From positions 1 to 32,006 of the IMG/VR virus record IMGVR_UViG_3300031521_000245: 32,006 bases of DNA. One strand, given 5' to 3'. Position numbers and translations under genes: made by a program. Below are positions 1 to 7,922 of the stretch, in pieces. Numbering within the stretch: the first letter of the stretch is position 1; every line of letters starts with the position of its first letter. The notes beneath the pieces were generated by a model. The model made no database searches. It was not told the origin of the DNA and saw nothing but the letters and a program-made list of their open reading frames with translations. This stretch comes from a virus.

Positions 1-1624
1 AACTTCCAGTCGTGTTTGCAGATAATGCACCATAACCAACCCCAACATTTCCAATTCCTGATGTTAATGAATTTAATGCATTTACACCAAATACCGTATT
101 CTGACAAATACTAGAACCGCTCGCCAGAGTCCCACAACCAGCCACCGTACTACCATTACTTAAATTAGACCATCCCAAATTATCTGATTTAAGTAAAAAG
201 GAAGAAGCATGACAACCATCCAATAAATCGGCGTTAAGATTCGTGTTTAATGTCGTACTTTGAAGAGAAATTGGCGCAGTTCCTGTAACTACTGTGCTTT
301 TAAATGTTGAGCCACTAATTTGGCTTGTCGAGGCAATTCCACCAGTAACAAACATTCCAGATTTTAAGTCACAATATTTAATTGCATCATTAGCATAATG
401 ATAAATATCGCTTCCAGCAACTGTGTTCATTACCGCAATAAGTTGATCTGCACTAAGCGAATAAATACCACCTTCATTAGTTGTATCAATTGTCATTTCA
501 CCGTTGCCAGTGTAAATAGTGTTTGCAACTACTTTTTCATTTGTCTGAATTACACCAACAACGCTAAGTGGATATGCAGGTGTTGTTGTGCCAATACCCA
601 CGAAAAATGCTGTTGAACCATCACCAGCACCTAATAAAGAAAGTGTGTTATTTTGCGTAAGAGTATCTCCAGTATATTTTCCCAAATTAACCATCATTGA
701 GGGGCTTAAAGTACTTGCAACAGAACCATAACATCCGATTACAATATCTCCACATCCAGAAGCCGTATTAGAACTCCCAATAATTATTTGTTTATCGTTA
801 TTTGCAACATTATCGAATCCGAATAAAATATTGAAATTACTAAACGTACTATTACCATTGCCTATTCCTATATTACTATACCCCTCTAAATCATTATTTT
901 GACCAATACCAACTGAACTACAAATAACAGTATTAGTTCCGCCTATACCTAAACTAAATTGGTCTTGAACAGTATTATATTGACCAATCGAAATACTTAA
1001 ATCGGGATAGTCAGAATATAGACTATTAATTAACTTACTACCATTCCATTTTGGTGCAAAATTAGTTGTTAGTCCAGTAAATTGTCTTATATACGAAGAC
1101 CCATGAAAACCGTCTAATAAATCAGCATTCAATTGAGTAACTAGATTCATATTACACATCGTTCCACCACTTAGTGGTAAATGATGTATTTGGGAATAAT
1201 TAAACGCCATTTTCCCTCTATCCCCCCGATATGCGGTTGTTGAAGTTTCGCCCAATGTTAATGATGTTGAATATACTACAACATCATTTCCAACTCGACT
1301 AAGTGTTGTCGATCCACTTCCCAACAATCCATAGAATTGCAACGTATTTCCACTTTTCACTTTATATAACCCATATCCAGCACCAACATTAAGTGCATTT
1401 GTTGTTATTCCGCTTAGCATACCTATCGCAGCAATTTCTGTATCGACATATTCTTTATCAACAACAGACCTTAGTGTATATGTTCCACTTAAATTTGAAG
1501 CATACTTAATACTTGCACCATTTTCAATAATAGTATTACCTGAAAGTCTTAAATCCTTACCGGGTTTTTGATTAAATCCTTTGTTGGATAAATCTAGTTT
1601 TGTTTCAAATTTGTTTACTGACAT
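1..1624 (-). CDS. Partial tail-fibre/adhesin-like virion protein (C-terminus outside window)
   Basis: The frame is open from an ATG at 1624 to the window edge (541 codons, no stop), so the C-terminus is missing. The protein starts MSVNKFETKLDLSNKGF. Near residue 60 it has a VDKEYVD motif, shared with the next gene upstream (VDKGYVD). It contains two copies of a fibre repeat, LNADLLDGFHGSS (about 1100-1135) and LNADLLDGCHASS (about 205-240), and GIGNVGVGYGALS-type repeats at the open end resembling YadA-like head repeats. Composition is rich in G, S, T and N with no membrane segment. These traits are typical of trimeric phage tail-fibre shafts that bind the host surface. Only 9 bases separate it from the upstream structural gene, so they are probably co-transcribed. 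The exact fibre type is not determined, and a C-terminal chaperone or receptor-binding domain may lie beyond the window. Confidence 0.75.
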   Translation of the reverse strand, partial: MSVNKFETKLDLSNKGFNQKPGKDLRLSGNTIIENGASIKYASNLSGTYTLRSVVDKEYVDTEIAAIGMLSGITTNALNVGAGYGLYKVKSGNTLQFYGLLGSGSTTLSRVGNDVVVYSTSLTLGETSTTAYRGDRGKMAFNYSQIHHLPLSGGTMCNMNLVTQLNADLLDGFHGSSYIRQFTGLTTNFAPKWNGSKLINSLYSDYPDLSISIGQYNTVQDQFSLGIGGTNTVICSSVGIGQNNDLEGYSNIGIGNGNSTFSNFNILFGFDNVANNDKQIIIGSSNTASGCGDIVIGCYGSVASTLSPSMMVNLGKYTGDTLTQNNTLSLLGAGDGSTAFFVGIGTTTPAYPLSVVGVIQTNEKVVANTIYTGNGEMTIDTTNEGGIYSLSADQLIAVMNTVAGSDIYHYANDAIKYCDLKSGMFVTGGIASTSQISGSTFKSTVVTGTAPISLQSTTLNTNLNADLLDGCHASSFLLKSDNLGWSNLSNGSTVAGCGTLASGSSICQNTVFGVNALNSLTSGIGNVGVGYGALSANTTGS

Positions 1625-1633
1625 GTTTATATT

Positions 1634-3523
1634 TTAAAACGAATATGATGGTGATGCTGTAAATGCAATAACATTCCAAAATGTTCCATTATATAGAAAC
1701 GTTATTGAGCCAAAATTAGTGTTTATTGCTGCGACATTCCAATCCAAAATTAATTTACCGTTTCCATTCACAGTAATATTATTATTCGGTGCTGCGCCAG
1801 CAATTCCATCTTTATCAAAAACAACTACCTTATGAGACAAATATGGCGATGGGGGTAAAAATATTGTACATCCACTTGGAGTGCTTCTACCACCAACATT
1901 ATTGTCGCTCTGAGTTACAAAATAACTAGTTCCAGTAACATTTATATAGTTTCCTGTGTTAACCTTATAATCAACATATCCCTTATCAACCAATGAACGG
2001 TCAACGAATGTTGTTTTATAATCATCACTATATTTTACGCCAATTCCATAAGTATCTTTGATTAACGTAGTCCCGCTTCCAATTAGATCACCACCCAATG
2101 AAACTGTTTGTCCAACTTTAGTTAAGCCATTATTTGCTGTTGTAATTGCATTACTTTGGGTTGCACCTGAGATATAAATAAAATTATCGTCGTGCGTTAC
2201 TTTTATAAATTCTTCATTTTTGCTTAAAATCGTTCTTAAATTTAAATTACTATTTGATTTATTCGAAAAAATAGGACCACCACTTAAATATGTTGTTCCT
2301 GTAGTTGTACTACCTGTTACTTGAAAAACTAAGTCTCCACCGTTATTATAATATACTCCATGCGTGAATGTTACTTGATTATATGGTGTGTTGGTGTATG
2401 TTATTCCACTTAATCCTAAGCCAACACTTTCTGAAATATTACCATCAACAATTATCCATCCAACATGATTACTATTACCAGTATATGTGTTCCAAACCCA
2501 AGATTTTGCCGGAAGCGTATTTCTTAAAAATCCACGTCTTTTAATGCCGCTTTCAGGTGCTCCGATTCTGATTATTCCATTAGTATCACGATAATAATAA
2601 TTATATAAAGAGACATAATTTCCGTCATTAGTACTTCCATATGCATCAATTCCAAGTCTTTGTTGACCAGTATACCCAGTAAAGTAGCCAATATTCGTTG
2701 CTCCTGTTATTGTTTTATCCAAAAACGTTTGAGTATTGGCACTATATGGATTAAAAACTGAATAACTAACCCCATCATCGAATTTTCTCTTACCTCTATA
2801 TTGTAACACAATGCCTTTAGTGCCGCCACTAAGAGTAGCTAGCATTGGTTTCGATATATCATATAGTCCTGTTGGTGAGATTGCTGATAATTTGCCAGCA
2901 ATATTTGAAATGTAATATACAGTACCTGCACTTAATGCAGTACTTACATAGTCAGTTATGCTCGTAGTGTCAATATAACCACTAAACGTTAACGTAAAAC
3001 TATTAGCATTAATAATTTCACTTACAATTCCTAATGGTTCGAATGTACTCGCATTGCTTATTGTGGATTTTTGAAATAATCCAATTGATTTATTATATCC
3101 AATAACACTACCCTTAATAAACCCATGAGTTAACTGAGTAAATGTTTTTGAAATACATTCACCTGCCGCAGTTAAACTACTTGAGCTAAAGAACGACACC
3201 CAATTATTATTATCTGCCAAAGCACTTATTTTCTGCCCCGATGTATATCCGCTCCATATGCTATATGCTACTGGTGGTTGTAGATGATAAACAACATTAT
3301 CTTCATACACATGTACTAACATTCCCAGTCTTCGTTGTCCTGAAGATAAACCATCAAAATATACGTCATTATATATGTCAACAGGTATTGCATTTCTATC
3401 CGCAACTGTTCTAACTTCCATAAACCCACCAATACCCAAAACTGAGTGGTGTGTTCCATAGGTATTTCCTGATGATCCTTTTACTATTGGTGATGGGATT
3501 AGTGTCCCTGCAAAATATGCCAT
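1634..3523 (-). CDS. Probable tail fibre or baseplate-attached structural protein
   Basis: 629 residues starting MAYFAGTLIPSPIVKG. The protein is rich in G, S, T, N and Y, with many short beta-type segments and no membrane span or enzymatic motif. Near residue 515 it contains SLVDKGYVDYKV, the same VDKxYVD connector as in the downstream fibre gene, and a TYLSGGPIF/NSNLNLRTIL stretch typical of extended fibre shafts. It lies between two other structural genes (gaps of 9 and 24 bases) behind the GTATTTATA motif at 4628, so it is probably expressed late. The start is the first ATG; its A-rich leader has no Shine-Dalgarno sequence, as for other genes here. Function is inferred from composition and context. 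A head fibre rather than a tail fibre is possible. Confidence 0.6.
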   Translation of the reverse strand: MAYFAGTLIPSPIVKGSSGNTYGTHHSVLGIGGFMEVRTVADRNAIPVDIYNDVYFDGLSSGQRRLGMLVHVYEDNVVYHLQPPVAYSIWSGYTSGQKISALADNNNWVSFFSSSSLTAAGECISKTFTQLTHGFIKGSVIGYNKSIGLFQKSTISNASTFEPLGIVSEIINANSFTLTFSGYIDTTSITDYVSTALSAGTVYYISNIAGKLSAISPTGLYDISKPMLATLSGGTKGIVLQYRGKRKFDDGVSYSVFNPYSANTQTFLDKTITGATNIGYFTGYTGQQRLGIDAYGSTNDGNYVSLYNYYYRDTNGIIRIGAPESGIKRRGFLRNTLPAKSWVWNTYTGNSNHVGWIIVDGNISESVGLGLSGITYTNTPYNQVTFTHGVYYNNGGDLVFQVTGSTTTGTTYLSGGPIFSNKSNSNLNLRTILSKNEEFIKVTHDDNFIYISGATQSNAITTANNGLTKVGQTVSLGGDLIGSGTTLIKDTYGIGVKYSDDYKTTFVDRSLVDKGYVDYKVNTGNYINVTGTSYFVTQSDNNVGGRSTPSGCTIFLPPSPYLSHKVVVFDKDGIAGAAPNNNITVNGNGKLILDWNVAAINTNFGSITFLYNGTFWNVIAFTASPSYSF

Positions 3524-3547
3524 AATTTTTTATTTTCTTATCTATTG

Positions 3548-4537
3548 TTATGATATACATATATTAAATGTCCCACTAATTCTATTATCCGATCTAGCAA
3601 CATAATATTTATTAGCATAGCCTTTCGTATTCACAAACGTTGTTGTGAATAGTGTTCCCGAACCTATATTTCCCCAAGCATTGTTCGAAAAACCGTCTAT
3701 TGTAAATGTTGGCGTTCCATATACTTTAGGATATGCGTAGTAGAAAAATTCATTATTAAACGTCATCCCAGTGCTTAATGCTATAGTAGTAGATAAATGA
3801 CCTGTTGTTGCACTAAGAACAGCACCAACAGTATATTGAGTCAATAACACTGGGTCTTTAAAATAAAAATTTTTATTACTCCAAATAATTGCAGTTGCTC
3901 CAGATGTTGGTTCGTTTATACACGTATTAGCACATACCTTAAAATTAACTGACGTTGATGTAACCCCACTTCCCGGTGCTGCACAACTAAACGAATAGCT
4001 ATAGCCAGTTAATCCATTTTGACTTCCACCGTTAGGAATTACGATACTATTAAAAGCACCACTGCCATCTATACTCAATTTAATGTCACTTATAGGCATC
4101 GTATTCCTAACCACACTCCAACACAGGTTACCTACAGAACAGTCGCCATACTCTCTTATATTGCCCCCTGTGACGATACTAATACTTGAACTAGGAACTA
4201 CCGATGGAAAGAAATAGCCTTCAAGGAAATTTTGTACTGAACAAACCCCCCCGACATCAACTGTTGGAATTCCGACTCTAGTCGTGGGTCTGCACGTATT
4301 AAATATTGGTGTAGTTGAGATATTTGGTGCTCTGAAGACCACTTGACCATTAATATATGTTAATGTTTCACCACTAGTCCCCCCAGTTAAAATTATTGGG
4401 ACATAACTACCAGCACCGTTACTTAATGTCAAACCAGTTGTTTTGGCTATCTTTGTTTGACCTGATAAGGTCAACGTACTACCCACTAATTGTTTAAATT
4501 GAAGGTCTTCTAATGATGGTCTTGAAAAGAAGCTCAT
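3548..4537 (-). CDS. Probable virion structural protein (fibre/baseplate cluster)
   Basis: 329 residues starting MSFFSRPSLEDLQFKQLVG. The N-terminal third reads like a fibre attachment region (STLTLSGQTKIAKTTGLTLS, then an ILTGGTSGETLTYINGQVVF turn-rich segment). The rest is beta-rich with an unusual number of cysteines (motifs FNTCRPTT, GDCSVGNLCW, FKVCANTCINE, ending NICIS). I do not recognise a family. It is the first gene after a double hairpin and the GTATTTATA motif, and it leads the three-gene fibre cluster. Cysteine pairs could form disulfides or bind metal in the particle. The role is inferred from neighbours and composition only. Confidence 0.5.
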   Translation of the reverse strand: MSFFSRPSLEDLQFKQLVGSTLTLSGQTKIAKTTGLTLSNGAGSYVPIILTGGTSGETLTYINGQVVFRAPNISTTPIFNTCRPTTRVGIPTVDVGGVCSVQNFLEGYFFPSVVPSSSISIVTGGNIREYGDCSVGNLCWSVVRNTMPISDIKLSIDGSGAFNSIVIPNGGSQNGLTGYSYSFSCAAPGSGVTSTSVNFKVCANTCINEPTSGATAIIWSNKNFYFKDPVLLTQYTVGAVLSATTGHLSTTIALSTGMTFNNEFFYYAYPKVYGTPTFTIDGFSNNAWGNIGSGTLFTTTFVNTKGYANKYYVARSDNRISGTFNICIS

Positions 4538-4595
4538 ATTGATGTGTTTTATAGTTTAAATTATGTCTAACTAACCGACCGTTCAGCGAGTTAAA

Positions 4596-4622
4596 AAATA
4601 TCGGTCACTTAAACCGATATTT
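4596..4622 (-). terminator. Hairpin at the leader of the fibre operon; terminator or 5' stabiliser
   Basis: A perfect 10-bp stem (AAATATCGGT pairing with ACCGATATTT) with a 7-base loop. Read on the minus strand it is followed by a run of T, so it could terminate transcription. It starts only 5 bases after the GTATTTATA motif at 4628-4636, so if that motif is a promoter the hairpin would sit at the very 5' end of the fibre mRNA and might stabilise it. Confidence 0.5.
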
Positions 4623-4627
4623 ACTAC

Positions 4628-4636
4628 TATAAATAC
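4628..4636 (-). promoter_or_regulatory. GTATTTATA motif, putative phage promoter of fibre genes
   Basis: Exact GTATTTATA on the minus strand, about 90 bases upstream of the structural gene starting at 4537 and just after the terminator at 4661-4688. The same 9-mer recurs in other gaps (8246, 16013, 21745) with near matches at 14542 and 20498. No transcription data; the role is inferred from recurrence and position. Confidence 0.5.
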
Positions 4637-4660
4637 ATGAGAATATGTAATAATAACAAA

Positions 4661-4688
4661 CCCCCAATAAGATTTCTCCTATTGGGGG
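4661..4688 (-). terminator. Rho-independent terminator after the Ro/ARPP-1-like operon
   Basis: A 9-bp stem (CCCCCAATA with TATTGGGGG) lies 18 bases beyond the stop at 4707. On the minus strand it is followed by TTTGTTATTATT. This closes the transcript of the 4707-5804 gene. Confidence 0.85.
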
Positions 4689-4706
4689 AAAGGGGGGAAA
4701 GGTCTT

Positions 4707-5804
4707 TTATATTGTGAATCTATCTTGTCTTCGTGCCTTTTCTCTCATTAGATTTACTACTCTAAGAGCATTGGCGTCAAAAGCTTCTTTTCTTACTATC
4801 GAAACCAAATGATTATACTCGGTTTCACATAGTACTTGACCAATATATCCCTCGTTCTTTAAGGTATAACTTTTAATACCACTACTATTGGCAGAAGGAT
4901 TACCAATTTCATCGATTTTTGCATCGAATGTCATATCGAGTATTTCCTGAATTCTATCAGTAACGCTTGTAGTTATGGTTTCTTTCGTTTTCTTAAGTGC
5001 TTCATCTAAGCGATCAACCAAGGTTTTATTGCTCGTTTTTAATGAATTAAACGCATCTGTGAATATAGTTTTTGATGTTCTGTTTTTTAATTCAGAAATA
5101 ATTGCAAGAGAACCATAACAATCACGAATCATTAAGTCCCATACCTGTTCTGCGTAACTAAATGATGGAAATTTATCTATGGCAATAATTTCACCATCAA
5201 TAAGTACGACAATACCAATAAGTCTTTTAGGACGCTCAAAATGCGCAATAAATTGTTCGAGTTTTGTATCATATTTACTGTAATACTTATCAATGTATTC
5301 GGTCGTTTGAGAATCTGTTATTACTCCTAATTTCCTAACTGCAGGATACATTCTACTATGATCATGACCCCGACCAATGGTATCATATGCCATTTCACGA
5401 ATACTAATCGGTATCATCCTATATTCCTGACTTCCTTGAAATACACCACATTGACTCCCTTGAACACAAGCTGCATCATCAAACATAACCACCTTTTTTG
5501 ACCCAACATATCCGGCTTTAATCATACCGTGATTCTGTGCTGCTTGCTTGGTAATAACAGCTATTTGGGTAGGAACAATAACTTCTTTATCATCCTTATT
5601 AGTAAACGTTATCTGTCCATAGTTGCTATTACTTGCAACAAGCGAAGTTAATGGATTGGCGAATCGTTCATCTAAAGAAAATTCAGGGTCTGTAGTTAAA
5701 CAAACAATCTGCATATTCATAATAGATTGTACCACGACATTACCAGTTAAATCTTTTACCGGACGACAACCCTTAAGTAATTCTGAAAATTCTCTTGTGT
5801 TCAT
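4707..5804 (-). CDS. ARPP-1/DUF6569-like protein encoded next to the Ro-like gene
   Basis: 365 residues. The segment at about 194-236 (RLIGIVVLIDGEIIAIDKF, then an aromatic-rich VWDLMIRDCYGSLA) and an earlier DDAACVQGSQCGVF segment (about 109-122) resemble the ARPP-1 family. As I recall, that family is found beside Ro/TROVE-vWA and RNA-repair or ADP-ribose genes, and its biochemical activity is not established. Residues about 240-290 are Lys/Glu-rich and probably helical. No signal peptide or membrane segment, so cytoplasmic. The gene starts 12 bases after the Ro-like gene ends and is closed by a strong terminator, so the two form one operon and probably one pathway. The family assignment is from memory of sequence features, not a search; if wrong, the gene is an unknown Ro-linked protein. 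Confidence 0.5.
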   Translation of the reverse strand: MNTREFSELLKGCRPVKDLTGNVVVQSIMNMQIVCLTTDPEFSLDERFANPLTSLVASNSNYGQITFTNKDDKEVIVPTQIAVITKQAAQNHGMIKAGYVGSKKVVMFDDAACVQGSQCGVFQGSQEYRMIPISIREMAYDTIGRGHDHSRMYPAVRKLGVITDSQTTEYIDKYYSKYDTKLEQFIAHFERPKRLIGIVVLIDGEIIAIDKFPSFSYAEQVWDLMIRDCYGSLAIISELKNRTSKTIFTDAFNSLKTSNKTLVDRLDEALKKTKETITTSVTDRIQEILDMTFDAKIDEIGNPSANSSGIKSYTLKNEGYIGQVLCETEYNHLVSIVRKEAFDANALRVVNLMREKARRQDRFTI

Positions 5805-5816
5805 ATACTCTAATTA

Positions 5817-7448
5817 TTAATTATTTACACTAATTTTTGTTCTTGCAATATGTGATTCCTCTAATACTAGTATTTGATTTTTCAACCAAAGTTTAGTATC
5901 GATCTCAAGAAGTCTTGCGTTAATTTGTGGCATTATTGCTGAAGGATTATTAACAGCCATACTAACTACAGTCTTTCCTAGTTTCCTCACATTTGCATTC
6001 ATTTCAGCACCAGTTATTGGTGAAATTTGAAACACTGGCACATTTCTACCACTTTCGCTATTGAAAATAGTTAGTACTTCATCCATTAAACCATCGTACG
6101 AGTTTTCATACCCATCAGTTAAAATGAAAATCGCATCATATTCATCAACTTCCGACTTTAATAGTTCAACAAATGCTGAAGCTAAATCAGTCATTTCACC
6201 ACTCGTTTTTACCGTAAAGCTTGTTGTTGCTGATTTTTGTAATATTAATGCAGTATAATCGACAATAGCTTTTGGCGTATTTTTCGACTCGATTTGATTT
6301 CCAGTCATCGAAACACTTCCATCTATAATGATTCCAATATTTGCATATGGAAATCCATTAATTTTCTTTTTTTCACCCAATACATTAATTGCACTATTTA
6401 GCTCTGGCGTAAAACCATTTTCATAACCTGTCTTATATAGCGCAAGAAAATCAGTTGCATCGCTAACATTAACCGTTTTCTCCACACCGAGTTTCGCCGT
6501 AGATTTAGTCTGACGAACTTGCTGATTAATTGAGGTAACAGTAACATTAGTTCTTATTAACGCCTTAGTTGCTTGACGTTGTTCTTTAGTTGACCACATT
6601 GTAGCATTTTGTGGATGCTTAGGTGATGAAATCAGTCCTAATAACACTTCTTCCGGCACTAATTTTATGTTAGTAATGTCAGTCTTAGCATTTACATATG
6701 CACTCAATATTGGAAACATATCTGGATTATATGAAACGTGAGAATCTTTCTTAAAAAGAAACAGCAATAGTTTTAGTACCTTCGTTGCTTCTTCGTTCGA
6801 ATATTTGAATATATTCTCGCTCAATATTCCCATTTCATTATTAGTTCCTCTAATAACACTAACCAATGATGAAGAATTGTCTTGTTTTAACGCAATTGAA
6901 ATTAATATGGATGTTTTCTTAACACCATAGATATGCTTCAATATTTCTGAAATTTTATTACGATATTTCAAAGCATAAAACTCAAGATTTGACTGTCCCC
7001 AGATATACCCAAGCATAATCTTCCTTGCACGTTCATTATTAATATGTTCGTTTTTCATTTTTATGAATAAACGTAAAACATAAGGAATTCCATTTTCTCC
7101 AAGATTATGTAGTGCAGTTAAAATTGCCTTATCTCCTAAACGATTATCGTACCAGTCGATCGGATTAATTATATTACATGCTCCACCATTATTGGTGTGT
7201 TTGAATTCATTCAGCAATACTTCCGAAACAAAAAATCCAGTAGCTCCCTTTTGGGTTGCAACAATTAATGGAAGCTCCTTAGAGACACCATACATTTTCT
7301 CTATCTGACTTTTTATTGCAGCCATTTGATCTTCCTTACTATGATAATATGTTGCAGATGATTTTGCTCCACTTGAAATAGTAAGACCTTCAATTAAACT
7401 TACCTTAATTGGTTCAAGATTGGTATTTGCTAAAACGAGATTTTCCAT
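5817..7448 (-). CDS. Ro60/Rsr-like TROVE-vWA RNA-binding protein
   Basis: 543 residues, close to the length of Ro60/Rsr proteins. The N-terminal two thirds is helical and repeat-like (about 35-345, with FFVSEVLLNEF, LTALHNLGENGIPYVLRLFI and RARKIMLGYIWGQS), as expected for the HEAT-like TROVE ring. The C-terminal third is a von Willebrand A domain with the MIDAS motif DGSVS at 376-380, a Thr near 420 and ILTDG at 442-446. Ro proteins are ring-shaped, bind the 3' ends of misfolded RNAs through the central hole and bind Y RNAs on the outer surface; some tether exonucleases. Immediately upstream lies an RNA with a circularly permuted tRNA-like fold, which matches the bacterial Y RNA plan. The gene forms an operon with the ARPP-1-like gene. 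An intact MIDAS suggests metal binding is retained. Ro identity is by pattern, not by search. Confidence 0.82.
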   Translation of the reverse strand: MENLVLANTNLEPIKVSLIEGLTISSGAKSSATYYHSKEDQMAAIKSQIEKMYGVSKELPLIVATQKGATGFFVSEVLLNEFKHTNNGGACNIINPIDWYDNRLGDKAILTALHNLGENGIPYVLRLFIKMKNEHINNERARKIMLGYIWGQSNLEFYALKYRNKISEILKHIYGVKKTSILISIALKQDNSSSLVSVIRGTNNEMGILSENIFKYSNEEATKVLKLLLFLFKKDSHVSYNPDMFPILSAYVNAKTDITNIKLVPEEVLLGLISSPKHPQNATMWSTKEQRQATKALIRTNVTVTSINQQVRQTKSTAKLGVEKTVNVSDATDFLALYKTGYENGFTPELNSAINVLGEKKKINGFPYANIGIIIDGSVSMTGNQIESKNTPKAIVDYTALILQKSATTSFTVKTSGEMTDLASAFVELLKSEVDEYDAIFILTDGYENSYDGLMDEVLTIFNSESGRNVPVFQISPITGAEMNANVRKLGKTVVSMAVNNPSAIMPQINARLLEIDTKLWLKNQILVLEESHIARTKISVNN

Positions 7449-7521
7449 AAAAGTACTGTTGTTTAGTAATTAGTAATGTGCTTATACGTATTATTTTTAA
7501 AAATGTTACAAAAGGGAGAAA

Positions 7522-7552
7522 AAAAATGAGCGATTTATTGTCGCTCATTTTT
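7522..7552 (-). terminator. Strong terminator of the tRNA/Y-RNA-like transcript
   Basis: A 12-bp stem (AAAAATGAGCGA with TCGCTCATTTTT) and a 7-base loop, with T8 following on the minus strand and A-rich sequence before it. It begins a few bases after the 3' end of the Y-RNA-like structure and 73 bases before the Ro-like start codon, so some Ro-like expression must come from read-through or a separate promoter. The symmetry could make it work in both directions. Confidence 0.88.
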
Positions 7553-7559
7553 AAATAAC

Positions 7560-7714
7560 TAGAGAATAGGTTAAATGTATTTTTTGTTTTTGTGTCAATT
7601 CTTGAATGAATCTGCCTTTACCGCTTGGCTATTTCCCCAATTTATTTTTAAAGTTTGTGGGGAAAACAGGATTCGAACCTGTGATTATACTGTAAATACC
7701 TTCAGTTTTCTCTA
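7560..7714 (-). ncRNA. Circularly permuted tRNA-like RNA, putative Y RNA (YrlA-type)
   Basis: Reading the minus strand, the order is: outer stem strand TAGAGAA (7714-7708); AGGT (7701-7698); T-arm ACAGG-TTCGAAT-CCTGT (7682-7666); acceptor 3' strand TTTCCCC (7665-7659); a 20-base loop; acceptor 5' strand GGGGAAA (7638-7632); TA; D-arm GCC-AAGCGGTAAA-GGC; a short GATTC/GAATT hairpin (7612-7597); then ACCT (7571-7568) and TTCTCTA (7566-7560), which close the outer stem. All tRNA parts are canonical but in permuted order, with the acceptor closed by a loop. This is the known plan of the tRNA-mimicking domain of bacterial YrlA RNAs, which partner Ro/Rsr proteins. The adjacent Ro-like gene supports this. 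A CTGAAGG near 7706-7700 faintly resembles the Ro-binding motif of Y RNAs. The exact ends and the Ro-binding stem are uncertain. Alternatives are a genuinely permuted tRNA or rearranged tRNA remnants. Confidence 0.72.
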
Positions 7715-7836
7715 TGTGTCATACACTTAATTACGATAATTAAGCTCAATAAGTTTGAAGAATTTTGTTAGTGTCGTTTTTGTAATTTTTGATTTTTCGT
7801 CATATTTTACTGAAAACACTATCAGTTCTTCTTTTG

Positions 7837-7908
7837 TAGCGGGAGTGGGATTCGAACCAACGACCTTTTGGTTATGAGCCAAACGAGCTACCTCTGCTCT
7901 ATCCCGCA
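7837..7908 (-). tRNA. tRNA-Met(CAT), initiator-like
   Basis: A 72-base cloverleaf: acceptor TGCGGGA/TCCCGCT, D-arm GAGC/GCTC, anticodon arm TTTGG-CTCATAA-CCAAA (anticodon CAT), variable AGGTC, T-arm GTTGG-TTCGAAT-CCCAC. Position 1:72 is T-T and therefore unpaired, and the D and variable arms closely match bacterial initiator tRNA, which also has a mismatch at 1:72. The three G-C pairs of a classical initiator anticodon stem are only partly kept (TGG/CCA). The genome encodes CA rather than a complete CCA after the discriminator. It lies in the tRNA/Y-RNA transcript. Confidence 0.85.
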
Positions 7909-7922
7909 ATGTTTTTAATTAG

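Noticed and set aside
398-616. Plus-strand open frames such as this and others across the window
   Set aside because: They lie opposite well-supported minus-strand genes, have no family traits and show no start context.
4628-4636. T4-type late promoter TATAAATA on the plus strand
   Set aside because: No plus-strand gene follows it. The same motif recurs upstream of minus-strand genes, so the coding-strand reading GTATTTATA is more likely to matter.
7597-7612. Anticodon TCA suppressor reading UGA
   Set aside because: The stem with this loop pairs imperfectly with a 6-base loop, and TGA is used as a normal stop, for example at 21789.
7597-7690. Group I permuted intron-exon structure in a split tRNA
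   Set aside because: I saw no group I core signatures (P7-type GACTA pairing or a guanosine-binding segment) on either side of the tRNA halves. The downstream part is only about 40 bases before the terminator, too short for an intron half.
7597-7690. Two-piece tmRNA
   Set aside because: The 5' part has a canonical tRNA D-loop (AGCGGTAAA), and no tag reading frame ending in Ala-Ala is next to it.
7727-7909. 60-codon open frame on the minus strand across the tRNA-Met gene
   Set aside because: It begins inside the tRNA-Met gene, and the first half is the tRNA read as codons. No promoter or start context fits a protein.
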